A DNA stretch of 64,000 nucleotides. It comes from Holothuria scabra. Its lineage: Eukaryota; Echinodermata; Holothuroidea; Aspidochirotida; Holothuriidae. The stretch is from positions 5,270,001-5,334,000 of the forward strand of contig CM074187.1 of the NCBI GenBank assembly GCA_037179385.1, written 5' to 3'. Shown piece by piece: positions 12,859 to 24,448 of this stretch (position 1 is the first letter of the stretch; each line of letters starts with the position of its first letter). Under the pieces are notes generated by a model. That model worked only from the letters and a program-made list of their open reading frames with translations, was not told where the DNA came from and did not search any database. The translations under genes and the position numbers were made by a program.

Positions 12859-13454
12859 GGTTTCCCGAAAGGAAAATCCTTTGGACTCATGCACACTACA
12901 CTTTTGCAAAACGTTTGTAGGATCGTGCATTTTAGTGTTGGCTGAAGCTATGGTTTGTAAACTCAACGATTGAGAATTATTTCTTTGTTTTGTTTTGTTT
13001 TCAGTAGAATAGTACCAAGCCAAAGACTGTCTTCATTTTGGATGATTGAGGTTGTTTTTGCTAGGGTAGATCATTTTTAAGAGAGACATCTGTGTGAATG
13101 ATATTGCTGGACACTTAATATTACCAAATATATATTGCAATGTTTGCCTGTTTGTTTCTTTTTGAAAAAATACTGTGACTTTCGTCGGGTATATTTGTAA
13201 TTTCTGATTGCATAATTGCATAAACATCAAATTTCGTCTAGAAAATATGTCCACATGAGGCCGTCGGAAATATTTGTACCTTCTGTAAAATGTAGCAATC
13301 TTGAAGAAGTGGTTGTACATTACTTGATAGCAGGGCATAAACAAATATTTTAATGTTTTCACAAAGTGACTGACCTTTATACATCACTACTTTGTCAACA
13401 TTTTTGCTTAGAATTATAGTTTTACTACTTGTTATGCATGGTAAAAGGTACTTC

Positions 13455-13950
13455 GATGCTTTCGCTAAGAATTGTGAGGTTTTTTTAGTTCAAGATACAG
13501 CTTTACCCCCTATTATTTAAGTGAAAGGCTTTGTACTGTCTGAAAGGTCACACGTCCGACTGGATTTTCGACCGCAGTTACGTAATAGCATTCACAATAC
13601 ATGCATTCGGGTCAGTTACTGGTTGTGACCTTACATCAACAGAGAGCAAAGTAAAATATTACCGAGTTTCTTGCATGGAGGGCTAATATTTATTTTGATT
13701 TTTACATCAATACTTCCACAAAATATTGTTTTAAATCATTTTTAAAGATTTGTCTCCCATTTGCAAACTTCAAAAATACCTTTGGTACAAATTGTTAGGA
13801 ACTTTTTAGCCAAGATACACTCTTTACTCCCTATGATTTAAGTAGAAGACACCTGCACCTCCTAAAAGGTAACTTATCCGGTCGACCTTTCTATTCTTTA
13901 TCGCAGTGACAACACATGCGTGACTAAATTGGTTGAATCATTTCATCGCG
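13455..13950 (+). repeat. Diverged direct duplication, ~170-bp units
   Basis: 13455-13620 and 13785-13950 share the order TTTAGNNCAAGATACA, TTTACNCCCTATNATTTAAGT, AAAGGTNACNNNTCCG and CGCAGTNAC. Similarity is moderate, so this is an old duplication or two copies of a repeat. Confidence 0.55.
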
Positions 13951-14484
13951 TCACTCTAACCGGGTCGCAGTAGTGTATAGGTTATTACTGAGTCTCACAT
14001 GTTATTTTCACGGCCTGAAATTAGACCCAAAGAAAAACTTTGCAATTAGGCTACTGAAGGTTATTTTGGACTGCTCACATCTAAAGAAATATTTCTCCCT
14101 TCTTTCGGGAAACTTTTCATACTTGGGTTTTGATTATATATATATATACTATATAACTCTAGGAAGACCTGTGGCCTAGTAGGCCTACTTCACAGGTGGT
14201 GTGCTCACCATTTATACTGTGTGAGCGTTTGTACAATGCACATGTCCGCCTCGAAGCAGACACCATTTTTACTTTTTTCCCCCATTATCTCAAGAAAAAA
14301 ACATTTTGTGAAATGAAATTTTTATAATATTGTTTCCATTGAAGATAGATTCAGATAGAAAGTGCTGTTTGATTTGGATCGTTACACTGGTCAGTAGTAC
14401 TGTAGCTAGAAGTTTTTTAACATTCAGTATTGCAAAGCAGCAATCGTTCATGAAGTATAGGATAGGCCACAGTATAGTATCCAT

Positions 14485-14657
14485 CATGGCTGGAAAAAAA
14501 CCAGCAATTTGGGAATGTCATTGCAGGGAAATTTTGGTGTTTGGAGGGAAATTTGACTACTTTTGTATGTAAACGTGTGCAGTCTTTGGGAAATTTTGAT
14601 TTGCTGGCTGGGAAATTTGATTTGCTTGCAGGGAAATTAACATTTTTTCCAGCCCTG
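14485..14657. mobile_element. Short hAT-like MITE with internal AAATTT repeats
   Basis: Starts CATGGCTGGAAAAAA and ends TTTTTTCCAGCCCTG, an inverted pair. Flanking 8-mers GTATCCAT and GTGTCCAT differ at one base, matching an hAT-size target duplication. The interior repeats a GGGAAATTTTGATTTGCTGG-like unit about 20-25 bp long. It is the reverse orientation of the copy at 31430-31624. Confidence 0.7.
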
Positions 14658-16079
14658 GTGTCCATGGTGAAAGTAGCTGTTACAACCCCTTTGCAGACAT
14701 CTGCCAGACCCACTCCGAAACCTTTTATTTTGACACTTGCCAGATGTACCCGTTTCATTTTTGATTGCCTCACCCTCCCCCTCCGCAAACGGTGTGGCTT
14801 GAAGCCACAACTAAAACTAGGCCTAAGGTTAGGGCCTAGTTAACAGTAACAGACATAACATTAGAGCTATCAATAGGCTACGATCAAATCTAGACATCGT
14901 AGTTTTCACTTGTTGTTGATTGGTTGTGTAAGTTACTGCCTGTGTTGTGGAAGTATGTACGCAGCACATAACTGGGACCCGCTGCAATATGCACAGTATA
15001 ATATACACATTGCCTTCAGCTGGCACGTATGGTTAGAAGAGTGCTTAGAACCTGGGTGTACTTCTGTTGGCAATAACATGACACCCTTCCTCACATTTGA
15101 AACTGGGAATCCCCTAATTTTTAAAAAAGCTGCTTCATTCTTAAAAGCAAGTAGCCAATCAGTGAGGGTGATTTTTCATAACAGAAATTCGTTTGATGTA
15201 CAGCATGAAGCAACTGCATAATGATTTTCAGCTGACTGTTACTGTGTACAGCTGCTGCTATGTTTGTTGTTGGTCTTGATAAGCAGTGATTAGAAATTTT
15301 TTACACTCTTTCCAATTCATGACTCACAATTGGAATTGAACTACTGTATTAAGGCGAAGTGCACAGTGACACACAAGATACTTACAAGACACAATGGTGT
15401 ATGCGTACGATTAGTGCTTTCAAATTTCATTGCAAGTTTTGTTCATTATAAATGTATTGATGGTGTTGCAGTAAAGCTTGTCACAACAGTTTCCGTATTT
15501 GGGGTACATGGATTAAACGTCCTCCGTGACTCCATACCCAATCACATGTAAACTAGCAGAGTTGTGTGGAGCATAGGTGCATATCATTCAGTACCTCTGC
15601 TCAATTTTTGAGCTTCTTGTTCATACTGTAGACATTGTGAACATGTCAAGAAGAATGATGTTACATTGCCTACTTAATGCAAGACAGTGACCCAGGGGCA
15701 TGAGATGCAATTAATTGCATGTAATATTTTACTAAACAGCTACTTGGCTGGTGATTAGTCAGCATTTAATTGCTAATTGTTGACAGCCCTATAATCTGTA
15801 AACTAGGTGAACAAGTTTGACCACAGGCACTTGGTAGGCCTACCGATTTTCTCCCCCCCCCCAGCTTTTTCCTTCTACTTCTTTTCAGAGAGTTTCAACC
15901 CACTGGCATCCTTTATACATGGACAGAGAATACTGTACATTAAATTGTCACTACGGTACGTGTGAGAATAGACGAATTTGATTAGGGCTTGCTTTTAGTA
16001 ACGTAACGTACAGTAAGGTAACGTAATGTAACATTACATATTAGCCTGAGGTTGAACATAACATAACAGGTTGAAGGGC
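14658..16079. other. Unassigned intergenic stretch
   Basis: No gene or repeat recognised beyond short GTAACGTAA words near 16000-16035. Confidence 0.45.
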
Positions 16080-16235
16080 AAAGGCGGGCCAAGGCCCCAT
16101 AAGATGCCCTGAAGTCCAAGCCCTAGTCAAAACTCAAACCACCTAAGCTTGACAACAGCCACACAATCAGATTCTACTACAGTCATGGAAAAACTTGTCA
16201 ATTAACCTTAAAGCAGTGAACTGACGGGGAGTTAA

Positions 16236-16799
16236 CTACCCAGTCTGGCAGACAATTCCACTCGTTGACAACTCTATGGGAGAAACTATACTTCCTAATG
16301 TCAAGCCTTGAAAAAGGCTTTTCCAGCTTTTACAATGCCAACTCACCCAAGAATTACTTTGAACCCTTAAATAACTACAAGTCAGAAGGGGATTCCTTTC
16401 ACAAAGAAACTTGTAAACCTGGAGCATGTCCCCTCTAATCCTTGTCAGCTCCAAAGTGGTAAGCCCAAGATGCTTAAGCCTAGCATGATAAGGTAAATTT
16501 CTCACCTCAGGTATAAGGCGAGTGGCTCTTCTCTGAACTTGCTCTAAAAGAAACTTGTCTTTTTCATAGAAGGGACTCCAAGCCTGAGCTGCATGGTCAA
16601 GATGGGGTCTTACCAACTGCTTATACAAATTAAGTACAATATCCTTACTAAAATTGATGAAATTCCTCTTGATCAATCCAAGCACTCTATTAGCCTTTGC
16701 AGCAGTGTCTGCACACTGCCTCAATGACTTTAATTCCCTAGTAATTACAACACCCAGATATTTCTTGAAAATGACATTACTTAAAACACTACCATTCAT
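16236..16799 (-). pseudogene. LINE post-RT C-terminal region
   Basis: 187 codons continuing the LINE polyprotein in a frame different from that of the RT core. The block NRVLGLIKRNF, LYKQLVRPHLDHAAQAWSP and LLEQVQRRATRLIPEVRNL, then LGLTTLELTRIRGDMLQVYK, is the standard tail of CR1/jockey-group ORF2 proteins. It ends with GIVCQTG at a stop near 16236. Its function in the element is not well defined. Confidence 0.88.
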
Positions 16800-17779
16800 G
16801 TTATAATCATAGCTGAAACTTTAAGGACCAAAATGAAGGACCTTACACTTATCTGCATTAAAAGACATTTGCCAGGTCTGAGACCAAGAAAATAACCTAT
16901 CCAGATCTTTCTGCAGCAGTAAGGCATCATCCAAAATGCCAATCTTCCTAAAAGCTTAGTATCATCTGCAAACTTACTTATCCGAGATATAAGAAAACTA
17001 TCAATATCACTGATGAAAATTAAGAAAAGAAGTGGGCCAAGGACAAAACCCTGTGGTACTCCACTTGTGACTTCTTTCCAAGAGGAGAAGTTACCATTGA
17101 CAGCAACTCTCTGAGATCTACCGTGAAGCCACAAATTTATCCAATCAGCACAATTGCCTTGAACCCCTAACCTATGCAGTTTTACCATTAGCCTACCTAA
17201 TGGAACTTTATCAAAAGCCTTTGAAAAGTCAAGGAAAATGACAGCAATGCCATACCCAGAATTAAGAGATGAAGGGACATCTTCAAGAAAGCTCAGTAAG
17301 TTAGTAACACAAGATCTGCTTGGCAGGAAACCATACGGTGACATATTAAGTAACTCATTATCTAAAAGATACTTAAGTAAACTGTCCTTAATTAAAGATT
17401 CCATAACTTTGCATACAACACTAGTTAAACTGACAGGCCTGTAATTGCAAGGCATACTACGATCCCCCTCCTTAAAAATTGGAGTAACATTTGCTTCCCG
17501 CCAGTCAGAAGGAACAAAACTCGAATCCAGACACTTCTGAAAAATGATGGAAAGAGGAACTGACAAAATCTCAGAGCATTCATGTCAAATGGCTGGGTGG
17601 ACCCCATCTGGCTTAGGGGCCTTACTAGCCTTGAAACTCGTTTCACTTTTTAGAAACCTGTTCCTCCTAAAAAGTGACATAACTAATTGAAGAAGAGACA
17701 TTAGAACCCTTACAAGTCCCCCAAAAGATGATTCCTCAGTAAAAACAGATACAAAATAGTCATTTAACAAGTAAGCCAT
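16796..17779 (-). pseudogene. LINE reverse transcriptase core, broken
   Basis: RT motifs read in order on the minus strand: [30 protein letters not shown], the motif [12 protein letters not shown] with its first catalytic aspartate, the motif [21 protein letters not shown], and FADDTKLL (motif C, the YADD-box equivalent). The halves 17585-17779 and 16796-17566 are in the same frame, separated only by a TGA stop. Soon after [11 protein letters not shown] the reading frame shifts. The catalytic residues themselves are intact, which suggests a fairly young inactivation. Confidence 0.88.
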
Positions 17780-18457
17780 ATCCTAATGGTCACTAACCAA
17801 AGTATTATCATCACCTTTGAGAGGCCACACACCCTCCTTAGGTTTCTGCTTATAGGCATGAAATGTTTGGGGTTTATCTTAATCCCCTTGGCCAACAGCT
17901 TTTCAAACCTAGTTTTAGTTCCATTTACCAAATTTTTAACTTAAAGTTCCTACAGTACTTCTTGTAAGCTGCTAAGTTACCTGGGCTTTTACTGGCCCTA
18001 TAGCGATGCCAACATTTACGTTTCTTCCTAGTTGCTCTAAGAACTTCTCTAGTGACTGTAGACAGCCATTAGTGAGGTCCATCAGCCTTTCATTGTCTTC
18101 ATTTATTGTCTACCTGAGTTTCAAATCCTCATATTCAGTGAAGTTGAGAAAATCAAGATACACTTCAGTGTACAACCATCCATGGAACAGGTAAGGAAGG
18201 AAATTTAAAGATTAAAGGTGATGGACCCCAGTAATGGCCGACTAAAATCAGACCATCACAAACTATGCGGATTCATCTATAGGTCTATGAAGATGGCTGT
18301 CTCCCCCACCCATGTCAACATAGGTGGCAAAAATGTACAGATAGAATGTGCGTGTTACATGTTCTAGATGTTGTAGATAGGAAGTCCATGGGTTGAAGCT
18401 CTCTGAAAAGTGAAATCAGGGCTATTTGTTGACATACATGTAGTTAGTTAGATAGTG

Positions 18458-18460
18458 CAT

Positions 18461-18493
<33 letters not shown>

Positions 18494-18910
18494 TCTGTGA
18501 TGCTAGCTTGGGTACACTGTAACTCAACAAGGGAAAGTTGGATTCAATTGAAACTCGGTATATAGAAGTGCCATAGTTTGAAGGTGTGCCCTATCGTTTT
18601 TGGTGGAGGTCAAAGGTCATTTGGGGTCACCAGAGGTCAAAAACTAAAAACCTCAACATTATATTTCAAGTTAGGAAACTTGGATAGATGTCATACTTGG
18701 TGTGTGGGTGCGTTATTGTGTGAGGATGAAATCTGTTATGTTTGGTGAAGGTCAAAGGGTCATCTGGGGTCACCAGGGGTCAAACACTGAAAAACGTTTT
18801 AACACAGTATTTTAAGCTAAAAAGGACAGATTTCAAATCAATCTGTGTTTGGTTAAGGTCAAAGGTCACTGGAGGTCAACCACTGGAAATGTCATTTAGA
18901 AAATATTGTA
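18458..18910 (+). repeat. Short AGGTCA-type array with TG microsatellite
   Basis: A run of about fifteen TG dinucleotides followed by about three units of the family seen at 26-28 kb (GTGGAGGTCAAAGGTCATTT, then CTCAACATT and TCAAGTTAGGAAACTTGG). Confidence 0.8.
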
Positions 18911-19657
18911 AGCTAGATAAAAATAGGTTTTTATCTCACCTGGTTTTGCATGCTTCCACACCCAAACACCTTAGAAATTTGGCCTTTATATTCGTTCAGT
19001 AATGATTACTTCGGGTTGTACACAGAATTTGGATCATCCAAAGTTGTAAGAGGGCAATAACTGAAATGTGTAGATTTCAATGAGCACAGGTCACACTGCA
19101 TTAAACTAGTCTCTCTGCTAGTGGAAGCAATGCATGGATTATACAGTATGTCTCTTTAATACTGCTGTGCTCTGTGGGGTAACCTAATCCTCATTCTATT
19201 ATCACACCTTATTAATCACTTGCTTTCTGTTTAATTGCTGAATAAACCCTGTTTTCTGTGAAGAGGTAGCAAACAGGACAAATGGTAGATTGTTTTAAAG
19301 TAATAGCAAGTTTTATTTGAGAGCAGGTAAGAATAACTTATGAGAGAAGTATAAGGGGTGTTTTTGTATTGTTTATTGGTGATAATATCAAGTTTGATTA
19401 CAAGCATAAATACATATGGAAATGAGGAAATATTTTTGAAGGATCACCAAGCATTATACAAGTTGAATGTAAGTAAGGCCACAAAAATTTAATCATTGAT
19501 ATCATGTAATATAAGTACTAAAATACCCCTTGCGAAGATGTTACAAACATTGAGTATGAGCTTTGGCTTTGCTCTATTTCGAAGACTGGCTGTACACTAG
19601 TTCTTATAATATCCAGTAAGGAACCACAGTGCCCATTGGGCTCGTTTCCAGTTGTGG
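18911..19657. other. Unassigned stretch before the hAT insertion
   Basis: AT-rich with no coding signal. The last ~20 bp belong to the split SINE. Confidence 0.45.
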
Positions 19658-20379
19658 CTCACTGGTAGGGATGTACCGGATCCAAAATTTTGGATCCGGC
19701 CGGAACCGGATTTTGCCGAAACCAACTTGAAATCCGGCCGGATTTTTTCCGGCCGGAACCGGATTTTTAAAATGCAGATGAATAAAGTGAAATTCAGAAA
19801 AGCAGAGAAACTCTGGGATAGGAGTTTACTGCTTTGTAACATAATGTTTGTGAAGGACTAATGGGAAATGTCTAAATTTGTCTTCAAGTGTTGTACAAGT
19901 GTATTTACCTAATTTTTTAACCAAAAATTGCAGTATAATAGAAAAAAAGCATGAAACGCTGTGTTCCTGCAGAAGTACAGCAAAACTGTAGCAAAGGGGG
20001 CAAGTAAGAGCTCTTTGTACTGTATTTTCCCTCCCTAAGTGAGTACAGTATTTGTAGAGAAAACTCTCTTGAGGAAATCTTGAAAGTTGTATTGCATGTG
20101 AGTTCAATGTTCTTTTTGAACTACAGTACATCACCACTTGTCAAAAAAATTGTACAAATTATGTAGACCAGTAATACTTGGCAAAGAGAGTCCTTGGGTA
20201 CTGATTACTAAATGGACTGCTCATAGGTACTGTGGAAAGACTCTAGGGTTCAGGTTTTTAACTATGCACAGCACCATTGTTTTATACACCATTTCTAGTA
20301 TTTAAACATGCATTGATATCTAAAAACTGAAGCACATTTGTCACCAATAATTTTTTTTTTGGCAGAGATGTATCACACA

Positions 20380-20439
20380 TTCTGACATTTAAGTATACAC
20401 AATATGATGTTCTGACACTTAAGTATACACAATATGATG
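20380..20439 (+). repeat. Two 30-bp tandem units
   Basis: TTCTGACATTTAAGTATACA with CAATATGATG repeated once with one substitution (T to C at the ninth base). It lies inside the hAT element. Confidence 0.85.
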
Positions 20440-20587
20440 TTATCAAACATAATACGTAAAGTGTGTTTGATTAATTATTAGGGACAGAAAACATTGATAG
20501 TGACCCCATAGGCAACTTTCATTTGTAATGAGTAAATGTCTTCTGAAATTTAAGATGAAACACATTTCCTGCTTGTACTACATAACT

Positions 20588-20889
20588 TTAAAGGCCCAAT
20601 TCTCTCACCCCAAACAGTAACAATTCTCCTAACCTTCTTACTTAAGCCCCTCCCACAATTGTCTGAAATTCATCCTCATCCAGATACAATCTCAGTTTAT
20701 TGCTTCAAGGTGAGTATAGAAAAACTCAATTTATACATAAAGCATTCTCAGTACCATTCATGCTGTGTAATATATGCTTTGGTACTCTGCCATGTTGAAT
20801 TAGCTGTCAATCAAAGAGCTGAGCTGATTGAGAATTTCAGTACCCCCGTACCTAAATTGTAGTTTGGGGTGAGAGGTTTGGCCCTTTAA
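20588..20889 (+). mobile_element. TTAA MITE, family 1, nested in the hAT element
   Basis: Both TTAA sites are intact, with termini AGGCCCAATTCTCTCACCCC and GGGGTGAGAGGTTTGGCCCT. It lies inside the 19666-22176 hAT element, so it either inserted later or was carried along. It is the best-preserved member in the window. Confidence 0.82.
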
Positions 20890-21194
20890 TGGGCAAGTAT
20901 GTGTTAAAAAGTAAAGTGAAGTGTTTAAGTGTGTGTTTGTAGACAACCCAATGCAATTTAACTGAAACACTGTCTTGAATGATGTGACTCAGGTACAACT
21001 GTAATATGGATTATCCATTTTGTACAGTAAGTTACTACTGTGCACTGCAGTAGACTTATTTAAATTGCATGAAAGGTCTTTTCATCCATTCAGTTTATTT
21101 CACACAGTTGGAGGAATTTAAAATCATATTTGTTACATGTACATGTAGATCAGTTACTTTTTGGTTGCGATGATAAGAGAAACCTATGCATTCA

Positions 21195-21800
21195 TGATGG
21201 CGTGTGTATGTATGTGTGTGTGTATGTTTGTGACACTTTGCTCGTTAACACGATATCTCAAGTTAGGAATGTCTGACAATTTTCAAACTTGGTACATGGA
21301 TGAACAATATTTAGAGGAAGAAGCATTGTTTTTGGTGGAGGTAAAAGTCATTTGGGGTCACTAGGGGTCAAAGTCTGAAAACCTTGTTAACAAGATATAT
21401 CAAGGTAGAAAACTTGGATAGATTTCATATTTGGTATGTAAATGGGTTATAGTCAGAAGATGGTCCCTATTGTTTTTAGAGGAAGACAAAGGTCATCTGG
21501 GGTCACTAGGGGGCAAAGTCTGAAAACCTTGTTAACACGACATCTCAAGAAAGGAAGCTGGGATAGATTTCATATTTGGGTATGTGGATGCATTATGGTC
21601 AGAGGATGGTCCCCCATTGTTTTTGGCAGATATGGAAGGTCATCTGGGGTCTCCAGGGGTCAAAGTCTGGAAACCCTTTTAAATATGATCTTTCAAGATA
21701 GCTGTTTGTCCATTTGTCTGTGTGTTATTGTTTGTATGTCTAGCTATATGGCTTTTATGAAGGTCAAAAGGTCATCTGGAATGACAAAATTATATTTTGA
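21195..21800 (+). repeat. AGGTCA-type array inside the hAT element
   Basis: TG-rich start, then about four units near 145 bp with GTTAACACGATATCTCAAG, TTTCATATTTGG, GATGGTCCC and GGTCATCTGGGGTCAC. The half-sites are more degenerate than in the 26-28 kb array. Confidence 0.78.
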
Positions 21801-22176
21801 ACATGCTAGTATAACATTTGAATGAGAAGATAATGGTGCATGATGGCACTCTTTGAAACAGAACATTTGTGCATCATCGAAACCTCAGTACATTTTGGCA
21901 TTCTGGTTTAACTTTGCTGCCTGTTTGGTTCTTTGGTGTTCAAATGTTACATACAGTAACATGCACTGATAAGCTATCATTTATGAACTTTAAATTAATT
22001 CTGTGACAGTTACTGCAGTGTTCATGTTTGTTTTAACTCAGATTATGTACATAATGCTACCCAAGTGAACAGAAAAATCCGGCCGTATTTAAAAAATCTG
22101 GCCGGAACCGGAACCGGATATTTTTTCACTATCCGGCCGGATAATCCGGCCGGACCTGATATCCGGTGCACCCCTA

Positions 22177-22337
22177 CTCACTGGCTTGTTTTCCTTACAC
22201 CATTGCTTATGCAGAGCATCACACACAGCGGCAATAGGTTCCTTTTTTAGGGACTTTGTTATGACTCGACATGGGAAGCAAACCCGGGCTTTCCAAGTGA
22301 GCTCTAGGCAGATGCTCGTTAGACCAAACACGTGAAT
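22177..22337 (-). mobile_element. tRNA-derived SINE, copy 2, interrupted by the hAT element
   Basis: On the minus strand: CACGTGTTTGGTCTAACGAG (A-box region), then AAGCCCGGGTTTGCTTCCC, CATAACAAAGTCC and GCATAAGCAATGG. The remaining tail continues on the far side of the hAT insertion, at about 19640-19665 (GTTGTGGCTCACTGG). Confidence 0.68.
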
Positions 22338-22382
22338 TTGCTGACATGTAGCACTTCCTTTAATACATTGCACAGATGGAGA

Positions 22383-22562
22383 GTTTTCTATCCACTCTGC
22401 CAGACTATTTCACTCATTGTAAACTGTATGGGGGAAACTTTATTAATACCAAGCTTAAGAAAACACTATTCAAACTTTTTCCAAAAACCAAAAAAATTAA
22501 CTGCACTTTTAAATAGCTACAAGGCAAAAGAGGATTTTGTATCAAATTGGAGACCTGAACAG
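22383..22562 (-). mobile_element. Short LINE 3' fragment
   Basis: Recognised by nucleotide similarity to 16240-16440: CTGCCAGACTATTTCACTC, GGGGGAAACTTTATTAATAC and AAATAGCTACAAGGCAAAAG parallel the 3' coding end of the larger LINE. It stops abruptly at AGGGCTCAAAATTTTC, which resembles an hAT-type terminus, so a second insertion may have cut it. Confidence 0.6.
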
Positions 22563-23082
22563 GGCTCAAAATTTTCAGTTTTTTATTTGCCCTGCCTGGT
22601 CAAATGATTTTTCTCCATCAAGAACATGGGTTAATAAATACTATGAGAATGAGTACTTACTTTGAACTTGAAGCACTGACATGTTATGAAAGCCACAAAC
22701 TGTAGTACTTGTATATTGTACAGTACCTTTCAAGTTATCAATGTAAAGTACACTCAGTTTTGGGGGACCAAATTTGATGTCATAAAAGCTCAATATAATT
22801 TAATGGAGTGAGTGCTGGTATATGTATTGTATAGTGCATTGTATCTCCAAAGTTATTGGCATCTCTGTTTCATCCTATAAACCTCATGACAAATTTGTCT
22901 ATACTGTAGGATGGTACCTTGTTTTAAATCACTCTGAGGTTACACAATACTTCAGACTCTTTGACAAAACAATGAATTACTATACACTTGTCTGCATGAC
23001 ACATGGGTACATTATGTGCTCCATATGTGACTCACATAAATTACAGTTTAGTACACAATGTGTACATGCCATTGAAGAGTGG

Positions 23083-24436
23083 ATCTACTATTTTGCAGAC
23101 TGCAGACTGACTGGGATTTTGCAGACTAGATGTTACAAACTGCAGAACGCAGTAATAGATTAAATAAAGCAAATTCCATCAAGGGACCCTTATGTCAAGA
23201 GATACTTACATAAAATCTGATCAAAACCTTAAAATAACATTAATTTCACTGGCGAGTGTCTTTTCTTGTCCAGACTTGTCCAGACTCGGCTTCTGCAGCT
23301 CTGTTGATACAGATCGCAAGTAGTACCTTTGTCGAAATGGAGAAAAAATTTCGCGACATTCGGATGTGATAGAGAATCGCTCCTTTACGATTGTCTCATC
23401 ATTTAAATGTAACAATATTTACACTATACCCCGCATGCGCTGAGCTGCATATGGATTTTTTTTTGTTGTTTTAGACAGTCTCTTTACACTGTTTTGATAT
23501 CCTAATTTATTCTCAGTGATCCCAAACATACATTTCAAGAAGTTAATAGAGCACCAAAATCCTTCAATTCATATTGAGGGATGACAGTGAGAATATGAAA
23601 AACCTTGAGATTCGAAAATGATGGATTTAATATGTTCAATCAAAATTTTAAATGCATGTTGGGCACAACTGCGTGTTCAAGACTTTCAACAAGCCTTACT
23701 TTCTGGTCCCAAAATTTGTCCTATCAAAGCTTTGAGAATTCGATTGCAATGTTTTGTCTAGAAGTACATCCTATTGATTTTAATTACCAATCGGAGAAGA
23801 CACATTCCAAACAAGAGTAGTATATATTTCCGATATTCATATATTTGTAAATTTATAAAGTCCAGTTTTCCGAGAGAGTACCTGGCATATCTGATTGAGT
23901 TCATGCTTCATTCTACAAAACACATGTTCAACTGGCCCAGCCAGGTATATATACAGGATTGCATGTCAATCAATGATCAAGAGCAATGGGAATGTTTCAA
24001 GCAATAAATAGTTCAAGAGTAACTGGCACAAATGGCACAAGCTACTGAATTTGGATTTGAACACTTCCGTTCGCAGTGCATGTGGTGACCAAGACACAGG
24101 TATGTTACTGTATATGGTTAACAAGTGTCTGGACTAGTGAAGATTTTATGTAATGGTATCAAAGGTTTGCTTGTTCATAAATGCAAAATGCATTTCATGA
24201 TGATTGCATCTGAGATGAAAAGCAGGTGTAATTCATAAACCAGTCAGGACAAGAAAAGACACTCGACGGTTAAATTACCTTATTTTAAGATTTTGATCAG
24301 ATTTTTATTTACGTATCCCTTGACGAAAGGGTCCCTTAATGGAATTTGCATTATTTAGTCTATTACTGTGTTCTGCAGTTTGTAACACCTAGTCTGCAAA
24401 TCCAAGTCAGTCTGCAGTCTTCAAAATAGTAGATTG
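23083..24436. mobile_element. Element with ~200-bp terminal inverted repeats
   Basis: Arms 23083-23283 and 24243-24434 are inverted copies sharing ATCTACTATTTTG, AGACTGCAGACTGACT, TGTTACAAACTGCAGAAC and GAGTGTCTTTTCTTGTCC. ATTGAAGAGTGG occurs just outside both ends (23071-23082, 24437-24448), a plausible target duplication of about 10-12 bp. Long termini and such a duplication would suit a Mutator-like element, but the 950-bp interior holds no recognisable transposase. Confidence 0.75.
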
Positions 24437-24448
24437 ATTGAAGAGTGG

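Larger units (their letters stand above)
16080..18290 (-). mobile_element. CR1/jockey-type non-LTR retrotransposon (LINE), 5'-truncated and damaged
   Basis: The minus strand encodes a reverse transcriptase followed by the C-terminal region typical of CR1/L2/jockey-group LINEs. Reading from high to low coordinate: a basic linker (VTREVLRATRKKRKCWHRYR, about 18060-18000), a KAPKPDGVHPA motif, the RT core, then EQVQRRATRLIPEVRNLPYH. The piece at 18067-18290 is shared with 1725-1935 and may be upstream LINE sequence. Lesions are few: one in-frame stop near 17585, a shift near 16950, another near 17860. No endonuclease domain was recognised, so the 5' end is missing. Boundaries are approximate. 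Confidence 0.85.
19666..22176. mobile_element. Non-autonomous hAT-type DNA transposon with 8-bp target duplication
   Basis: Termini read TAGGGATGTACCGGAT on the left and, inverted, TAGGGGTGCACCGGAT on the right. Both are followed by repeated CCGGCCGGA subterminal motifs. The flanks carry an identical 8-bp CTCACTGG at 19658-19665 and 22177-22184. Terminus and duplication size both fit the hAT superfamily. No transposase was seen in the 2.5 kb interior, which instead holds a TTAA MITE (20588-20889), a 30-bp tandem pair and a TG/AGGTCA array. The element interrupts a tRNA-derived SINE. Confidence 0.85.

Noticed and set aside
21442..21825. 127-codon frame with repeated RSSGVTRGQ peptide
   Set aside because: The peptide repeats reflect the AGGTCA tandem units, not a protein.
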